Shown piece after piece: positions 54,928 to 64,000 of a DNA stretch of 64,000 nt; within the stretch, counting starts at the first letter, position 1, and each line of letters opens with the position of its first letter. The stretch comes from Methanothermobacter thermautotrophicus. Its GTDB lineage: Archaea; Methanobacteriota; Methanobacteria; Methanobacteriales; Methanothermobacteraceae. Both the position numbers and the translations under genes were made by a program. A model generated the notes under the pieces. It had not been told where the DNA came from. It saw only the letters and a program-made list of their open reading frames with translations, and ran no database searches. Where the stretch lies: contig NZ_QKOF01000005.1 of NCBI RefSeq assembly GCF_014889545.1, positions 248,001 to 312,000 on the forward strand. Reading direction: 5' to 3'.

Positions 54928-55548
54928 TTATCTTCTTGAGATAACCATTCCTGTTCCAAGGATACCTATTCCAAGGACGAGTAACCCTGCCCCTGCGCCT
55001 GTATCCTGCATTGGAACCTTACCTGCTTCAGCTTCCGGGGCCCCCTGAGATTCCTTTATGGTTATTGTTGCTGTGTCATTGTTGTTTGTAACGTTGAGGT
55101 CTGGCTGGTCACCTGTGATGGTCGCCGTGAACTGTGCGGTTCCCGGTGCCGTGGCCCTCTGATGCACGACAAGTCTGTAAACTGCTCCCACAGGGAGATT
55201 CCCTATGGTCCACGTGCTGGTTAAAGGGTCGTAGGATGGATCGTTATAGAGCCATGTTGCCCCATTGTCCCATGAAACCTCATGCTCAAGGTACTCAAAG
55301 GGATACTGACTGCTCCTTGTTATATCAACCTTCCCCCAGTTGCATTTGTGGGGCCAAGATTGGTAACTGCAACTCCCTCGAAGACCTCATCACCAACGCT
55401 GGCAGTGTTTATAACGTTTTTCATCGAGATCAAGGTATTCTGCATCCACTGCAAGATCCGAATTTACCTGTAGATTGTCATCAGTTTCCTGGGCAGTTGC
55501 TGCTCCCATTGAAAGGAAAATCATGGCAGCCAAAAGAAGTCTGTACAT
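54928..55548 (-). pseudogene. DUF11-type surface protein broken by two compensating frameshifts
   Basis: Read in two frames, this encodes a secreted protein of about 207 residues. A signal peptide (MYRLLLAAMIFLSMGAATAQ) comes first, then a single DUF11/CARDB-like domain (VGDEVFEGVAVTNLGPTNATG, then KVDITRSSQYPFEY, TWTIGNLPVGAVYRL, and NNNDTATITI). A C-terminal membrane anchor (GAGAGLLVLGIGILGTGMVISRR) ends it. The first frame ends at a TGA, the middle 25-30 residues lie in another frame, and the C-terminal half is back in the original frame. The shifts sit near A5 (about 55420) and G5 (about 55335) runs. The overall length is exactly divisible by three. Confidence 0.82.
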
Positions 55549-55768
55549 TTCTTCACCCCCCCCAATAACATGAAAAATAAATTCCCATGTTTATTTACTG
55601 CATATCTTCCATTTATAATAAATATTGTGTGGCGGATATTCAAAAGCCGGGTCTATGGCAGTACCTTAATGAGCAATCCCACACAGACCCCTTTTTATGA
55701 ACCATGAAAAGAAATGATGGTTACTGAAGTTCAGTAGATTAAGTGCCTCTTAAAAATGAGAAATCCAG

Positions 55769-55840
<72 letters not shown>

Positions 55841-55862
55841 CTGCTGATCCCCAGAAAATCAA

Positions 55863-55935
<73 letters not shown>

Positions 55936-55958
55936 CAGTGTGACTTTAAATTTTCACA

Positions 55959-55998
55959 GTATATAAAGTTTTCCGGTTATGGAGAGCATTATATAAAC
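55959..55998. promoter_or_regulatory. Divergent promoters for the tRNA-Val pair and ilvE
   Basis: The minus strand has AACTTTATATACT at 55959-55970, ideally 25-36 bases from the first tRNA. The plus strand has TTATATAAAC at 55989-55998, about 45 bases before the ilvE ATG. The two TATA boxes are some 20 bases apart. Confidence 0.65.
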
Positions 55999-56042
55999 CT
56001 TAGAGTATAACCTATCCTAGTAAATCATCCGAGGTTATTCTC

Positions 56043-56963
56043 ATGTCATGCGAAGCCAGTGGAAAGATATGGTTCAACGGTGAAATGGTTGAATGGGAGG
56101 AAGCCACCGTCCACATACTCTCACATGTTGTGCACTATGGTTCATCAGTCTTTGAGGGAATAAGGTGCTACAGGAACAGTAAGGGGTCAGCCATCTTCCG
56201 TTTGCGGGAGCATGTTAAACGCCTTTTTGATTCTGCCAGGATATACAGGATGGAAATACCCTACAGCCAGAAGCAGATATGTGATGCCATAGTTGAGACC
56301 GTGAAGGAGAACGGACTTGAGGAGTGCTATATAAGGCCCGTGGTATTCAGGGGGTACGGTGAGATGGGTGTTCACCCGGTGAACTGCCCCGTGGAGGTTG
56401 CTGTGGCTGCCTGGGAATGGGGGGCCTATCTGGGTGCAGAGGCCCTTGAGGTTGGAGTTGATGCTGGTGTTTCAACCTGGAGGAGGATGGCCCCAAATAC
56501 CATGCCCAACATGGCAAAGGCCGGTGGGAACTATCTTAACTCACAGCTTGCCAAGATGGAGGCCTTCAGGCATGGATATGACGAGGCCATAATGCTGGAC
56601 TATCATGGATACATAAGTGAGGGTAGCGGTGAGAACATATTCATCGTCAGTGATGGTGAAGTTTACACCCCTCCTCTCTCATCATCACTTCTGAGGGGGA
56701 TAACAAGGGACTCTGTAATAAAGATAGCCAGGGCCGAGGGTGTTACTGTGCATGAGGAACCCATAACCAGAGAGATGCTCTACATTGCAGACGAGGCCTT
56801 CTTCACCGGCACGGCCGCAGAGATAACACCCATCAGGTCAGTTGATGGTATAGAGATAGGTGCCGGGCGAAGGGGTCCTGTGACAGAGCTGCTGCAGGAT
56901 GAGTTCTTCAAAATAATCAGGGCTGAAACAGAGGACAGCTTCGGATGGCTAACCTACATCTGA
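56043..56963 (+). CDS. ilvE: Branched-chain amino acid aminotransferase
   Basis: The 306-residue fold-type IV PLP enzyme begins [34 protein letters not shown]. The PLP lysine lies in [19 protein letters not shown], followed by [18 protein letters not shown] and [11 protein letters not shown]. It transaminates 2-oxoisovalerate, 2-oxoisocaproate and oxo-methylvalerate, the final step for valine, leucine and isoleucine. GAGGT precedes the ATG by seven bases. Confidence 0.95.
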   Translation: MSCEASGKIWFNGEMVEWEEATVHILSHVVHYGSSVFEGIRCYRNSKGSAIFRLREHVKRLFDSARIYRMEIPYSQKQICDAIVETVKENGLEECYIRPVVFRGYGEMGVHPVNCPVEVAVAAWEWGAYLGAEALEVGVDAGVSTWRRMAPNTMPNMAKAGGNYLNSQLAKMEAFRHGYDEAIMLDYHGYISEGSGENIFIVSDGEVYTPPLSSSLLRGITRDSVIKIARAEGVTVHEEPITREMLYIADEAFFTGTAAEITPIRSVDGIEIGAGRRGPVTELLQDEFFKIIRAETEDSFGWLTYI

Positions 56964-56973
56964 ATACCTCGGA

Positions 56974-57003
56974 TTATAAGTGATAACTTATAAGTTAAAA
57001 GTT
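56974..57003. repeat. TTATAAGT inverted repeat upstream of uppP
   Basis: TTATAAGT and ACTTATAA flank the four-base centre GATA at 56974-56993, and the overlapping palindrome ACTTATAAGT follows, then degenerate copies. This lies 20-40 bases before the uppP start. It is the same word as in the parA palindrome and the leuA array. Confidence 0.65.
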
Positions 57004-57016
57004 AAAGGTGATGTTC

Positions 57017-57847
57017 ATGGACGTCTTTCAGGCCATAATCATTGGAACAGTGCAGGGTTTGACTGAATTCCTGCCAGTAAGTAGCTCAGCCCACCTGGTG
57101 CTGGTGCCGGAGCTGATGGGTGTTAGCTCCAGCCTCGCATTCGACACAGTGCTTCATGTGGGAACACTTGTGGCTGTCGCTGGATACTTCTGGAATGACA
57201 TAGTTCACATGGTGGGGGCATTCCTCTCAAGTCTGGGGGACATCCCTTCAGGCAGATTCAGGAGTGGAATCAGAGAGGACCCCTTCAAGAGGCTTGCCTG
57301 GATGGTGATCATTGGTACCGTGCCGGCGGGCCTTGCTGGTGTACTGTTCAAGGACTTCTTTGAATCCCTATTCAGCAGTTTAACCGCTGTAGGGTTCTTC
57401 CTTCTGGTCACAGGCTTTCTGCTCTGGGGATCAGAGAAGATCAGCAGACGTGTGAAGGAAAGGCTGCCAGTTGAGAAACTGGGTGTCAGGGAGTCACTGC
57501 TTATAGGGTGTGCACAGGCCCTTGCAATAGCCCCCGGCATATCACGTTCAGGTGCAACCATATCCGCGGGCCTGTTTCTTGGATTTGATAGGGAGCTTGC
57601 AGCAAGGTACAGCTTCCTCCTGTCCATACCTGCGATACTGGGGGCCGCCCTCATCCAGGTTAAGGACATTGGAGCCGGCATGGACCTCCTGGGTGCAAGT
57701 ATAGTTGCAGGATTTGCTGCGGCGGCTGTATCAGGTTACATTGCCATAAAGTTCTTCCTTAAGCTCATAAAGGAGAGGGACCTCTACATATTCGCCTACT
57801 ACTGCTGGGCACTCGGTGTCCTTATCCTTGCAACCACCCTCATCTAA
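57017..57847 (+). CDS. uppP: Undecaprenyl-diphosphatase (BacA/UppP family)
   Basis: The 276-residue membrane protein has the two family signatures, TEFLPVSSSAHLVL near the N-terminus and PGISRSGATISAGL near residue 175, and about eight helices. It removes a phosphate from polyprenyl diphosphate so the carrier can be reused. In pseudomurein-walled methanogens that would serve cell wall and glycan assembly. ATG 57017 was preferred over GTG 57008 and ATG 57011 because AAGGTG then has seven bases of spacing. Confidence 0.93.
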   Translation: MDVFQAIIIGTVQGLTEFLPVSSSAHLVLVPELMGVSSSLAFDTVLHVGTLVAVAGYFWNDIVHMVGAFLSSLGDIPSGRFRSGIREDPFKRLAWMVIIGTVPAGLAGVLFKDFFESLFSSLTAVGFFLLVTGFLLWGSEKISRRVKERLPVEKLGVRESLLIGCAQALAIAPGISRSGATISAGLFLGFDRELAARYSFLLSIPAILGAALIQVKDIGAGMDLLGASIVAGFAAAAVSGYIAIKFFLKLIKERDLYIFAYYCWALGVLILATTLI

Positions 57848-57991
57848 AGAGGAGGATACCTGCAGTCGTCAACATGGCGAACTGCATCTATTTTATTTAA
57901 AAATTCAAGCTGGTCATTTGTTAAATCATTGTATCAAACTAATTCACCTTAATGCGTTTAAAAACTTGATACCTACATTTATGAGTAAAAA

Positions 57992-58633
57992 TCATAGCTC
58001 CACAGCTGCTACATGGGTGTAGAAGTAGGTCCACGAGACAGGCCCATGGGTGAGGTTGTAAACCCACCAGGTGCTCCAGAAGACCTCCAGAATCGCCGCA
58101 ATGGCGAATAAAAGTATTATCAGTGGTATGAGGAATGCAAGGTTCTCCCTGAGGGCTGTGACGATGGGTCCAGGGGATCTTTGCTGGATGGCCCCCAGGA
58201 CTGATCTCACAAATACAAGGGCTGCCTGTAGTGAAAGGAGGCACCCTGTGACCTCAAGGTGCAGGTGCAGTGTTCCTGCATAGATCATGAGGCCCCTGAC
58301 CCCCCAGCCCTCCAGAAGATTATGTAGAAGGGCCCCGGCAAGGATGAAGATCTTGAGAACAGGATAAACTGTTGCCAGGGTGAAGATGAACACTGTAACC
58401 TGGGTTATGTTTGATATGAATACCCAGAGGGCAGTTGCAGAGAGGTAATCTATGAACTGCTCCCTGAAACCAGGGAATGTGGAAAAGTGGACCACCATAT
58501 CCCCTGTGAGGAACCCGTAGGCCAGTGATCTTCCCGAAGCATCCAGTACAAAGCCAAGAAAATACAGTACCATTGCAAAGGCAAGGATTCCAGGGTGTGG
58601 GATGATCCCATCCCATCGGGACCCTGAAGTCAT
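57992..58633 (-). CDS. SpoIIM-like integral membrane protein
   Basis: The 213-residue protein has five or six helices. The middle of the protein, LMIYAGTLHLHLEVTGCLLSLQAALVF, and the C-terminal FLIPLIILLFAIAAILEVFWSTWWV resemble the stage II sporulation M (DUF95) pattern of HxxxE and an E-containing last helix. Archaeal members are uncharacterised but common near membrane-shaping genes. It lies on the same strand as the cobT-like gene, 22 bases apart, and may be co-transcribed. Confidence 0.55.
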   Translation of the reverse strand: MTSGSRWDGIIPHPGILAFAMVLYFLGFVLDASGRSLAYGFLTGDMVVHFSTFPGFREQFIDYLSATALWVFISNITQVTVFIFTLATVYPVLKIFILAGALLHNLLEGWGVRGLMIYAGTLHLHLEVTGCLLSLQAALVFVRSVLGAIQQRSPGPIVTALRENLAFLIPLIILLFAIAAILEVFWSTWWVYNLTHGPVSWTYFYTHVAAVEL

Positions 58634-58655
58634 CTGGAACCTCCATTAAAGTATT

Positions 58656-59729
58656 TCAGGCCAGTATTGTATTGCAGAGTTCCTCAATACGCTCCCTGAC
58701 CATTTCAACGGGTACGCCATGGAGCAGTGCCAGGAGCATGGCGCCTCCGGCACCAACACCCTCCTTCACAGAGCCACTGAGGTACTCATGGAGGCCCCTG
58801 TGGGACGCAGCCCCGAAATCAGGGTCAACCGCATAGATGTCAATATCACCTATCTGATCTGCTATCCTGTTTATATCAGAGGTGCTGTCCTCTGCAACAA
58901 ATATGGTCGTTGCAATTGCAGTATCTGAAAAGTCGAATTCCGGGTCAATGGCCTTCATAAGGGCGCAGACCGCTGTCATCTGGGTACCACCTGCGAGGGT
59001 CACCGGTACAGTGCTCCCCATGCATATCCCTGCAACAGCAGGTATCATGGGGTCCCCCACTGCCTCCACTGCCCTGAAGGGTTCCCTGCGACAGTCTCCC
59101 TTCTCGATTCCGGCATTACTGAGGCCTGCCATCACAACCTCCCTCTTGAGGTCGTGTGGGTTGTGGGGCATGCTGGCGCTGACCCTGAAATCAGCATCAT
59201 AGCCCAGGGCCGTTAAAACACCCAGAGCGGTTGTTGTACCTGCCGGTGTGCTCTCACCAACCACGAGGTGCTCTGTGAGGCATGAAAGGGTTCTTCCAAC
59301 CATCAAGCCCCTCTCATATATCCTTTCAGGATCAGAGACCGCCCTCCCCGTCCTTATATCACCCCCGGATTCAGAGTTGATGTTTATGTATGGGACGTCT
59401 GGTTTAACCGAGGCCCCGGCATCTGCCACCAGGAAGGGGACCTCCGCAAGTTCCAGGGCCACCTTGGTTATCACTGCTGGTGTGGGGGCTGCCTCCCCCT
59501 CCACTATGGTCTGGGGTATCTCAGGAAGACACCTTGGAGCATCATGAACTATTAGTTCAACATCGGCTGCCGGAGTGTACTCTGTGAGTTCGGGGCTTGC
59601 CCCTGCCCCTGTTATTCCGGGGATTTTTGATGTCTCAGTTGTTGCAACGGCGCAGATGAAGAGGGCATCCCTGTCAGTAACACCTTCAAGGTAATCGCCT
59701 GAACCATAGATCTTCAGTCCATCAAACAT
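58656..59729 (-). CDS. cobT: Archaeal CobT-like/UPF0284 protein
   Basis: The 357-residue protein matches the archaeal UPF0284 family, a relative of nicotinate-nucleotide:dimethylbenzimidazole phosphoribosyltransferase. GASPELTEYTPAADVELI, VADAGASVKPDVPYI, VVGESTPAGTTTALGVLTALG and AGGTQMTAVCALMKA are its conserved stretches. It probably activates the lower ligand of cobamides. ATG 59729 is preferred because AGGTGA lies six bases upstream. Confidence in the exact reaction is moderate. Confidence 0.78.
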   Translation of the reverse strand: MFDGLKIYGSGDYLEGVTDRDALFICAVATTETSKIPGITGAGASPELTEYTPAADVELIVHDAPRCLPEIPQTIVEGEAAPTPAVITKVALELAEVPFLVADAGASVKPDVPYININSESGGDIRTGRAVSDPERIYERGLMVGRTLSCLTEHLVVGESTPAGTTTALGVLTALGYDADFRVSASMPHNPHDLKREVVMAGLSNAGIEKGDCRREPFRAVEAVGDPMIPAVAGICMGSTVPVTLAGGTQMTAVCALMKAIDPEFDFSDTAIATTIFVAEDSTSDINRIADQIGDIDIYAVDPDFGAASHRGLHEYLSGSVKEGVGAGGAMLLALLHGVPVEMVRERIEELCNTILA

Positions 59730-59822
59730 TTCCATTCACCTTTCCAACGATACAATAGTTATAACCGGAGATACATAAATTAGTTACACTCCAAAGGAGC
59801 AGGCCCACAGGTGGTTAATTAA

Positions 59823-61427
<1,605 letters not shown>

Positions 61428-61484
61428 GGTTCAGAATTAGAGGCAACACCCAAACCAATGAACAAGCCAACCTGGAGGTTCATC

Positions 61485-62048
61485 ATGAAGATAACATTTA
61501 TAACTGGTAATAAACACAAGTTATCTGAGGCAGAGAAGATATTCCATGGTACTGGAATAGAACTGATGCATGCTGATCTGGGCTACCCTGAACTTCAGGG
61601 AACACTTGAGGAGGTGGCCCGCTACGGTGCAGAGTATGCTGCCAGGATCATGGATGGTCCTGTGATCGTTGAGGACGCAGGACTCTTTATAAGGGCTCTT
61701 AAATGGTTTCCAGGACCCTATTCTGCCTATGTACAGGATACCATCGGAAACCCCGGCATATTAAAGCTCATGGAAAATGTTGAAGATCGCTACGCCGAGT
61801 TCAGGTCGGCTGTTGGGTTCTGCACCCCCAACTCCGAACCCGAGGTTTTTTTAGGCGTGGTGAAGGGACGTATAGGCACTGAGGAACGCGGAACCCGGGG
61901 TTTCGCCTTCGACCCGTTATTCTATCCCGAAGGGATGGATAAAAGCTTCGGAGAAATCAGTGCCGATGAGAAGAACAGGTTTTCGCATCGAAGCAGAGCC
62001 CTTAAAAAATTTGCAGAATGGTACATTGAAAATTATGAGGTGATTTGA
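61485..62048 (+). CDS. XTP/dITP diphosphatase (RdgB/HAM1 family)
   Basis: The 187-residue protein begins [19 protein letters not shown], followed by [21 protein letters not shown] and [12 protein letters not shown], all RdgB/HAM1 motifs. It removes inosine and xanthosine triphosphates to keep the nucleotide pool clean. ATG 61485 is preceded by GGAGG; the longer open frame upstream starts inside a region with no homology. It overlaps the rpS15 start (its TGA shares bases with that ATG). Confidence 0.93.
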   Translation: MKITFITGNKHKLSEAEKIFHGTGIELMHADLGYPELQGTLEEVARYGAEYAARIMDGPVIVEDAGLFIRALKWFPGPYSAYVQDTIGNPGILKLMENVEDRYAEFRSAVGFCTPNSEPEVFLGVVKGRIGTEERGTRGFAFDPLFYPEGMDKSFGEISADEKNRFSHRSRALKKFAEWYIENYEVI

Positions 62049-62449
62049 TGTCTCTAAAACCTGAGTGGGTTGAATACTCAAATGAAGAAATAGAGGATCT
62101 TATAGTCAAGCTATACAGGGAGGGCAACTCCGCCAGCAAAATAGGTATAATACTGAGGGACCAGCACGGTATACCCAGCGTAAAGGCCGTTACAGGGCTT
62201 AAAATAACACAGATACTTGATAAGCATGAAATGAAACCTGAATACCCTGAGGACCTGATGAATCTCATAAGGAAGGCTGTTAACATAAGGGACCACCTTA
62301 AGGAACACCCAAAGGACCTCCACACCAGGAGGGGCCTTCAGATTGTTGAATCAAAGATAAGACGCCTTGTCAGGTACTATGTGAGAGAAGGTGTCCTTCC
62401 TGAAGGATGGAGATATGACCCACAGAAAGCAGCCCTCCTCGTCAAGTAA
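62048..62449 (+). CDS. rps15: 30S ribosomal protein S15
   Basis: The 133-residue protein is the archaeal/eukaryotic long form: an N-terminal region ([40 protein letters not shown]), then the S15 core with [12 protein letters not shown] and [25 protein letters not shown]. It binds the central domain of 16S rRNA. The ATG overlaps the end of the XTPase gene and GAGGTGAT lies just upstream. The next gene starts inside its 3' end. Confidence 0.95.
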   Translation: MSLKPEWVEYSNEEIEDLIVKLYREGNSASKIGIILRDQHGIPSVKAVTGLKITQILDKHEMKPEYPEDLMNLIRKAVNIRDHLKEHPKDLHTRRGLQIVESKIRRLVRYYVREGVLPEGWRYDPQKAALLVK

Positions 62450-63788
62450 ACTCCCCGACTCAATTCTCAAGAAGGGTGCAGAGGCCTCAAAGGTCCTTGA
62501 AGAGCACCTTGAAAGGGGAAACATAATAAGGATCATATCCCACAACGACGCGGATGGTCTATCAGCTGCGGGAGTTGTTGCAAGGGCCATTTCATCCCGG
62601 AATGGCCAGTTCCACATCTCCATCCTCTCCAGGCTGAAGAAGGATTTCATTAAGAAATTATCGGGAGAGAAATACTCCCTCTTCTTTTTCTGTGATATGG
62701 GAAGCGCCTACATTGAAGAGATATCCCGCCTGAAGGGTGATGTCATAGTAGCTGATCATCATCAGCCCTCTGAATCAGGGGCAGAATCCAATGTTGTTCA
62801 CATAAACCCGCATCTGCATGGGCTTGATGGTAGCAGGGACCTTAGCGCGTCCGGGACAGCCTATCTGGCCACTAGAGTCATTAACAGGGACACCGCACCC
62901 CTCGCCCTCGTCGGTGCCCTGGGGGACATGCAGTACACTGACGGATTCACCGGTGCAAACAGGTTCATCATGGAGGAGGCTGTTGAATCGGGTGTCCTTC
63001 AGGTCCACAGTGACCTCAGGCTGGCATCAAGGTACACCGAACCCCTCTACCGGTCCATTGCATACACCTTCAACCCGGCCCTGCCTGGACTCACCGGGGA
63101 TATGGAGGCTTCTATGGGATTCCTTGAGAGGACGGGTGTATCCTATGGCGTTAAGTACCCTGATCTGTCCCCTGAGGAGAGGGATGTTCTGAGGGATGAA
63201 CTTACAAGGATAAACCCCGACATATTCGGGGAGGTGTTCACGTCCAGGGAATTCAGGGATATCGGTGACCTCTCTGACATTGCAGGGGTGCTTGATGCCT
63301 GTGGAAAGAACCGGAAATACGGCATAGGAATCGGACTGTGCCTCGGTGAAAGGGGAGGTGCCCTTGATGTGGCCCTCGAACTCCAGAAGAACTACCGCGA
63401 GGAGCTTGTGAAGGGCCTTGCATGGATAAGGAGGGAGGGCTCCACGACCATGGAGAACCTTCAGTACATCTACAGTGAGGATAAGGCCTTCAAGGGTATA
63501 ATGGGGACCATAGCAAGCATATCCCTCTCCCTCAAAATTCTTGACCCTGACATCCCACTCCTCGGACTTTCCAGGATGGATCAGCACGTCAAGGTATCTG
63601 CAAGGACAACCAGGCCAGTGGTTGAAAGGGGCGTTAACTTGGGGGTTGCACTGAGGGATGCTGCCGCAAGTTTCGGTGGCACTGGGGGAGGACATGATAT
63701 AGCTGCCGGGGCCATGATCCCCTACAGGGATATGGAGAGTTTCCTGCAGCTAGTTGATGAGATACTGGGGACCCAGAGTGGTTCCTGA
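62415..63788 (+). CDS. DHH family RecJ/GAN-like exonuclease
   Basis: The 457-residue protein has the DHH motif set: [41 protein letters not shown] and [17 protein letters not shown]1-type GGG motif, [16 protein letters not shown], lies near the C-terminus. It is closest to archaeal RecJ-like single-strand exonucleases, one of which (GAN) associates with GINS and the CMG helicase. The start at ATG 62415 lies inside rps15, with GGATGGAG upstream, so it is translationally coupled to the ribosomal protein gene. Confidence 0.83.
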   Translation: MTHRKQPSSSSKLPDSILKKGAEASKVLEEHLERGNIIRIISHNDADGLSAAGVVARAISSRNGQFHISILSRLKKDFIKKLSGEKYSLFFFCDMGSAYIEEISRLKGDVIVADHHQPSESGAESNVVHINPHLHGLDGSRDLSASGTAYLATRVINRDTAPLALVGALGDMQYTDGFTGANRFIMEEAVESGVLQVHSDLRLASRYTEPLYRSIAYTFNPALPGLTGDMEASMGFLERTGVSYGVKYPDLSPEERDVLRDELTRINPDIFGEVFTSREFRDIGDLSDIAGVLDACGKNRKYGIGIGLCLGERGGALDVALELQKNYREELVKGLAWIRREGSTTMENLQYIYSEDKAFKGIMGTIASISLSLKILDPDIPLLGLSRMDQHVKVSARTTRPVVERGVNLGVALRDAAASFGGTGGGHDIAAGAMIPYRDMESFLQLVDEILGTQSGS

Positions 63789-63876
63789 ATGGTATATAAA
63801 GAGTTTAGAGTTTCCAGAACTCGATACGGGACCAATCCTGGTTCCGCATCAGACGCCATGTGTGGGGTTGTGAAAC

Positions 63877-64000
63877 GTGTACCTTGATAGGACAGAAGAG
63901 ATGATGTATGATGGTGAATTTGGTGAGACGATCCAGCAGAGTATGGAGATACTCGTTGCCCTTGGTGATATCTACGGTGCTGAGAGGATGGTTGACATAT
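63877..64000 (+). CDS. Partial: aconitase-X large subunit, probable phosphomevalonate dehydratase
   Basis: The first 41 codons read [16 protein letters not shown], then [22 protein letters not shown], the N-terminus of the DUF521/aconitase X family. In archaea this large subunit pairs with a small subunit to dehydrate 5-phosphomevalonate in the modified mevalonate route to isoprenoid lipids. GTG 63877 matches the family's usual start; a ribosome site is weak. The window edge cuts the gene, so the active site is not visible. Confidence 0.72.
   Translation, partial: MYLDRTEEMMYDGEFGETIQQSMEILVALGDIYGAERMVDI

Noticed and set aside
55134-55568. 144-residue plus-strand ORF over the DUF11 region
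   Set aside because: The minus strand gives a signal peptide, DUF11 motifs and anchor; the plus frame has none.

Overview
This window looks like a hydrogenotrophic, thermophilic methanogen of the genus Methanothermobacter (Methanobacteriales). The evidence is direct: F420-dependent methylene-H4MPT dehydrogenase (mtd), two coenzyme F430 biosynthesis genes (cfbB, cfbD), a methanogenesis-marker ASKHA protein, an archaeal Kae1-Bud32 fusion, Alba, an Sm-like protein, archaeal-type ThrS, fae-hps, and TATA-box promoters with GGAGG/GGTGAT ribosome sites. From memory, the gene order resembles the M. thermautotrophicus chromosome read backwards. Strain and species were not determined. This is dense chromosomal core sequence with almost no mobile DNA.

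Layout. 1-6.1 kb: alanine dehydrogenase-type protein, a 54-residue micro-ORF, LysE exporter, HAD hydrolase, 5'-nucleotidase, DsrE protein, a decayed TMEM175-type channel gene and a TIM-barrel protein. 6.1-11.3 kb: PadR regulator, ABC-2 exporter, membrane-anchored beta-propeller, then a flavodoxin/PNPOx fusion. 11.3-17.2 kb (minus strand): alba, cfbD, leuA, DUF63, PHP and DUF1786 proteins. 17.3-24.1 kb (plus strand): trpB2 behind a TRP box, fae-hps, iron-sulfur flavoprotein, flippase, ModE-like regulator, ferredoxin and hisB. 24.1-31 kb: a frameshifted class II amidotransferase, mtd, C39 peptidase, glycosyltransferase, repeat-unit polymerase, cfbB, and a secreted Cys-rich protein that seems to start with AUU. 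31.5-36.7 kb: radical SAM/HhH protein, a ParA pair, thrS, TrmB. 36.8-50.6 kb: rubredoxin-Hcp fusion, cupin, MgtC-like protein, ilvD, signal peptidase, argS, argF, purD, ilvBNC, methanogenesis marker. 50.6-64 kb: Lsm, a wHTH/membrane cluster with two cytochrome-b-like paralogs, surE, Mrr-like membrane protein, a broken DUF11 surface protein, two tRNA-Val genes, ilvE, uppP, SpoIIM-like protein, cobT-like protein, kae1-bud32, XTPase, rpS15, RecJ/GAN-like nuclease and the start of an aconitase-X gene.

Functionally, most of the branched-chain amino acid pathway lies here (ilvB, ilvN, ilvC, ilvD, ilvE, leuA), with pieces of arginine, histidine, purine, tryptophan, F430/cobamide and surface-glycan metabolism (flippase, polymerase, glycosyltransferase, UppP).

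The most unusual signals are: (1) two tandem 3-TM paralogs with conserved WH...HxH heme-ligand-like motifs, one with a secreted Cys-rich head, in a lineage thought to lack cytochromes; (2) a ParA with a short partner that keeps only the ParB-like N-terminal motif, next to a 13-bp-arm palindrome built from a TTATAAGT motif that recurs at two other loci; (3) a secreted zinc-ribbon-like protein with an apparent AUU start; (4) intergenic direct-repeat pairs with mostly 54-66 bp offset; (5) three visibly broken genes.
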